Source: Pseudodesulfovibrio sediminis
GTDB lineage: Bacteria; Desulfobacterota; Desulfovibrionia; Desulfovibrionales; Desulfovibrionaceae
Length of the DNA: 64,000 nucleotides
Assembly (NCBI RefSeq): GCF_020886695.1
Contig: NZ_AP024485.1
Location: 2,919,001 to 2,983,000 of the forward strand
Direction: 5' to 3'
A model generated the notes under the pieces. It saw only the letters and a list, made by a program, of their open reading frames with translations, was not told the DNA's origin and did no database searches. How positions within the stretch are numbered: position 1 is the stretch's first letter; each line of letters starts with the position of its first letter. The position numbers were made by a program, and so were the translations under genes. Positions 61,634 to 64,000 of the stretch are shown here, piece after piece.

Positions 61634-61662
61634 ACACGCCCCTGCATGTGAGTGCGGGGGCG
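61634..61662 (+). terminator. Weak terminator hairpin after the carbonic anhydrase gene
   Basis: ACGCCCC...GGGGCGT, 7-bp stem with a 14-base loop, followed by TGTATTT. Confidence 0.5.
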
Positions 61663-61885
61663 TTGTATTTGAAGGCGCGGTCGATGAAAGCGTGGTCTTG
61701 CACGGGGCCGCAATATTGACTATGTTCTTGGCTGGTCGGCAGTTCACCAAGGCGTCGCTGCCCCGTTTGGGGAGCTAAACCTGCCTTCTTATCATTCCAC
61801 ACGACACCTTCTTCGCGTGCCGAGTCGGAAGCCAGCGACCACCGGCAATCCTTCTTTTTGGTAGGCGCGAAAGCGAGGATACGTC

Positions 61886-62416
61886 ATGTCCAAATCCCCA
61901 ATGCCCCTGTATGTGGGCGATATCTCTGCATTGGCGCGCAATGTGCGTGGTCGGTTGCAGGATTCAGAAACAATTCCCAGTCATGTCGAGATGTTGAACC
62001 TGCTGGTCAAGGCCAGTGGATATCGCAATTTTCAACATTTCAAGGCGCAGTTCGAGGCGCGCAAAGGGCTTGATCTCCCCAAACCGCACGGGGCCGAGAT
62101 CAACTTCAAGCGTGTGAAACGGGTCCTTCGGCTGTTTGATGCCGATGGCTACCTGACTCACTGGCCCAAGAAGTATAGCGAGCGCGTCATCTGTCTGTGG
62201 GTCATGTGGTCCCGGATTTCAGCCAGGAAAACCTACACCGAATGCGAAATAAGCGAATTGCTCGAACAGCAGCACCTGTTTGAGGATCATGCCCTTTTGC
62301 GGCGGCAGCTGGTTGATCTCAAGCTGATGAACAGAACCCCGGACGGCCGGGAATACCAGCGGATCGAGGCACAGCCTCCTGCCGAGGCCCTGGAGGTCCT
62401 TGCCCGTATGCGGTAG
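61886..62416 (+). CDS. DUF2087-domain protein
   Basis: 176 residues. The N-terminal half (DISALARNVRGRL, LNLLVKASGYRNFQHFKAQ) resembles a short helical toxin-antitoxin or phage-associated domain; the C-terminal half is a DUF2087 domain (KRVLRLFDADGYLTHWP, then ISELLEQQHLFEDHALLRRQL). DUF2087 is a winged-helix-like regulatory domain of unknown ligand. Followed by a strong terminator. Confidence 0.82.
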   Translation: MSKSPMPLYVGDISALARNVRGRLQDSETIPSHVEMLNLLVKASGYRNFQHFKAQFEARKGLDLPKPHGAEINFKRVKRVLRLFDADGYLTHWPKKYSERVICLWVMWSRISARKTYTECEISELLEQQHLFEDHALLRRQLVDLKLMNRTPDGREYQRIEAQPPAEALEVLARMR

Positions 62417-62481
62417 GAGCGATTAGAGTGGGCGATGCCTACGCAGGCCCGCGTGGTGCGGCTTCACCTGCAAAAAAAACG

Positions 62482-62515
62482 AGGACACCAGCGATGATCG
62501 TTGGTGTCCTTTTTG
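62482..62515. terminator. Bidirectional terminator between convergent genes
   Basis: AGGACACCA...TGGTGTCCT stem with T5 on the plus strand and, upstream of it, a run of A8, so T8 for leftward transcripts. Serves DUF2087 and the amidohydrolase. Confidence 0.85.
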
Positions 62516-62552
62516 CGTACTTGCGTTGTTCGCCCCAAAGGGAGCGATTGGT

Positions 62553-64000
62553 TTATTGAGGCTGCTTCATGCGCAGCACACAGCCGCTGGCGGTCACTGG
62601 GGCGGAGCCGTTGATGTCGTAGGCGATCGAGCCGTTTATCATGACCATATCCACGCCAACAGGGTGTTGTCTGGAGTCGGTGTAGGTGCCTGTGTCCCGT
62701 ATGGTCTCCGGGTCAAAGAGCACCAGGTCGGCATAGTGGCCGGGTTTTAGGAAGCCCCGTTTTTCGATGCCGAATGTGGTGGCGGGGGTGCCGGTCATTT
62801 TTTGGACCGCTGTTTCCAGAGGCATGACCTGTTCTTCGCGCACGTATTTCCCCAGTACACGCGGAAACGCGCCGTACGTGCGGGGATGCGGCGTGCCGCC
62901 GAGCAGACCGTCGGTGCAGACATTCATTTCCGGCCGCGACATGAAGGCTTTCACATGTTCTTCCAGTCCGTAAAAATCGACCATGCCCACGGCGTTTTCC
63001 TCTGCGAGCATGATATCCAGAGCTGCTTCCAGCGGAGAGGTGCCGCGCAGTTCACCGAGCTCTACCAGGCTCTTGCCCACCGCGTCCTGATTGGCTTCGG
63101 TCTTGACGCTGGTGACAAAAATGCCGTCCACCCCGGCAAAGGCCACGAAATTGTCCCAGCCGTGCAGGCCGTGCTCTATGTCGTGGAGCATGCGGGCGCG
63201 GGCGTCCGTGTCAGCAAGGCGTTCCAGCAGTTTTTCGGTGCCCCCGGCGTGTGCCCACGGAGGCAGGATGGCGCCGAGCATGGTGCTGCCGGCCACATAG
63301 GGGTATTGATCAAGGGTGACGGTCAGCTTTTCTTCTCGGGCGCGATCAAGGAGGTCGATGACCGGTTGGAATTTGTCGGCGTTGTTCTTGCCGCAGATCT
63401 TGAAATGGGAAAAGTGGACATGCACCCCGGTGGTGCGGGCGATGTCGAGCACCTCGGTCATGGATTCGACAATGGTGTCGGCCTCGCTGCGCTGGTGGAT
63501 GACCAATGGGCGGCCGTATTCGGCGGCGACCGAGCACAGGGCCTCCATCTCCGCCTTGTCCGCATAGGTGCAGGGCGGGTAGATGAGTCCGGTGGACAGC
63601 CCAAAGGCCCCGGCGTCAAACTCTCTGCGCAGGACAGCGCACATGGCCTCACGGTCGGCCTCGGAGGCTGTCGTGTCGTCAAGGCCCATGGCTTCCATGC
63701 GGATATTGCCATGGGGCACGAGGTACGCCACGTTGGTGCCAACGCCGCTGCTCTCCATGCGGGAAAGGTAGCCGTCCGTGGTTTCGTAGGTCCAGTCCAG
63801 GGTCTCGGAGTCGCCGTCCAGCCCTGCCAGATTCTTGCGCCATGCCGGGATGTACGCACTGGGCAACGGTGCCATGGAGATGCCGTCCTGCCCGAGGATT
63901 TCCGTGGTCACGCCCTGACGGATTTTCGGCCAGATGAACGGGTCTTCCAGTATGGCGAGGTCCGAGTGGCTGTGCGTGTCGATGAAACCGGGACACACGG
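62553..64000 (-). CDS. N-acyl-D-amino-acid deacylase / D-aminoacylase family amidohydrolase (C-terminal part)
   Basis: At least 482 residues; the N-terminal strand domain lies beyond the window edge. GFIDTHSHSD holds the HxH metal motif. VIHQRSEAD and HVHFSHFKI carry further metal-binding or catalytic residues, and KPGHYADLVLFDPETI is the hallmark of the family's C-terminal barrel. It hydrolyses N-acyl D-amino acids (or, in related enzymes, dihydropyrimidine-like or dipeptide substrates). Converges with the DUF2087 gene across a shared terminator. Confidence 0.92.
   Translation of the reverse strand, partial: VCPGFIDTHSHSDLAILEDPFIWPKIRQGVTTEILGQDGISMAPLPSAYIPAWRKNLAGLDGDSETLDWTYETTDGYLSRMESSGVGTNVAYLVPHGNIRMEAMGLDDTTASEADREAMCAVLRREFDAGAFGLSTGLIYPPCTYADKAEMEALCSVAAEYGRPLVIHQRSEADTIVESMTEVLDIARTTGVHVHFSHFKICGKNNADKFQPVIDLLDRAREEKLTVTLDQYPYVAGSTMLGAILPPWAHAGGTEKLLERLADTDARARMLHDIEHGLHGWDNFVAFAGVDGIFVTSVKTEANQDAVGKSLVELGELRGTSPLEAALDIMLAEENAVGMVDFYGLEEHVKAFMSRPEMNVCTDGLLGGTPHPRTYGAFPRVLGKYVREEQVMPLETAVQKMTGTPATTFGIEKRGFLKPGHYADLVLFDPETIRDTGTYTDSRQHPVGVDMVMINGSIAYDINGSAPVTASGCVLRMKQPQ

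Overview
The window looks like part of a chromosome from a sulfate-reducing delta-proteobacterium of the Desulfovibrio / Pseudodesulfovibrio type. This is inferred from gene style, GC-rich backbone coding, a CheV protein, a DUF2325 protein, a Mop molybdopterin-binding protein, TRAP transport and many small lipoproteins; no rRNA or marker gene here proves it. Two complete tRNA genes are present (Val-TAC and Asp-GTC), with no rRNA and no CRISPR array.

Backbone, left part (1-32.3 kb): a branched-chain amino-acid binding lipoprotein cut by the window edge, a long-chain acyl-CoA ligase, a winged-helix/Rossmann regulator coupled to a NeuB-type sialic-acid synthase, a CheV chemotaxis protein, a methyltransferase, a DUF2325 gene behind a Fur-box-like site, a Mop protein, a beta-helix protein, a TPR-like protein, two small membrane proteins, groES-groEL, otsA, several envelope lipoproteins, a DUF697 protein with a long 11-residue repeat tail, an NlpC/P60-BON pair, an RluA-type pseudouridine synthase, the ydbH-ynbE-ydbL envelope-bridge operon, an AT-rich orphan gene, a DctPQM TRAP operon, a VCBS/FG-GAP-like secreted protein and an RsmB/RsmF-like m5C methyltransferase.

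The accessory core runs from 32.28 to about 57.8 kb. The 3' end of tRNA-Asp is repeated three more times, at 43.23, 54.55 and 56.08 kb. The four copies delimit three head-to-tail integrated segments of about 10.95, 11.3 and 1.5 kb. Element 1 is intact: a tyrosine integrase abutting the tRNA, an AlpA-like HTH, a Rep_trans-type replication protein and an unknown backbone gene. Its cargo is a complete QatABCD anti-phage system plus a divergent HEPN/membrane-protein pair. Element 2 is a decayed relative: integrase and rep are fused by deletion, rep is frameshifted and the backbone gene has an amber stop. It carries a toxin_44-type toxin with a candidate immunity protein, and a six-gene membrane module (polytopic protein, DUF4129, DUF4350, MoxR ATPase, DUF58, SpoIIM-like) plus an RDD protein. 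Element 3 is a minimal segment with one pentapeptide-repeat/transmembrane protein. An AT-rich orphan gene follows before the backbone resumes.

Backbone, right part (57.8-64 kb): a GNAT/FemAB-like acyltransferase, a PhnA/YjdM zinc-ribbon protein, a ZIP metal transporter, a beta-carbonic anhydrase, a DUF2087 protein and a D-aminoacylase-family amidohydrolase cut by the window edge.

The most notable content is the serial stacking of defence-type elements at one tRNA. Each segment carries its own tRNA 3' end and terminator, and pairs of 12-bp-spaced direct repeats sit near element ends as candidate integrase arm sites. Start codons in the entries were re-chosen from ribosome binding sites where an open frame ran too far upstream.
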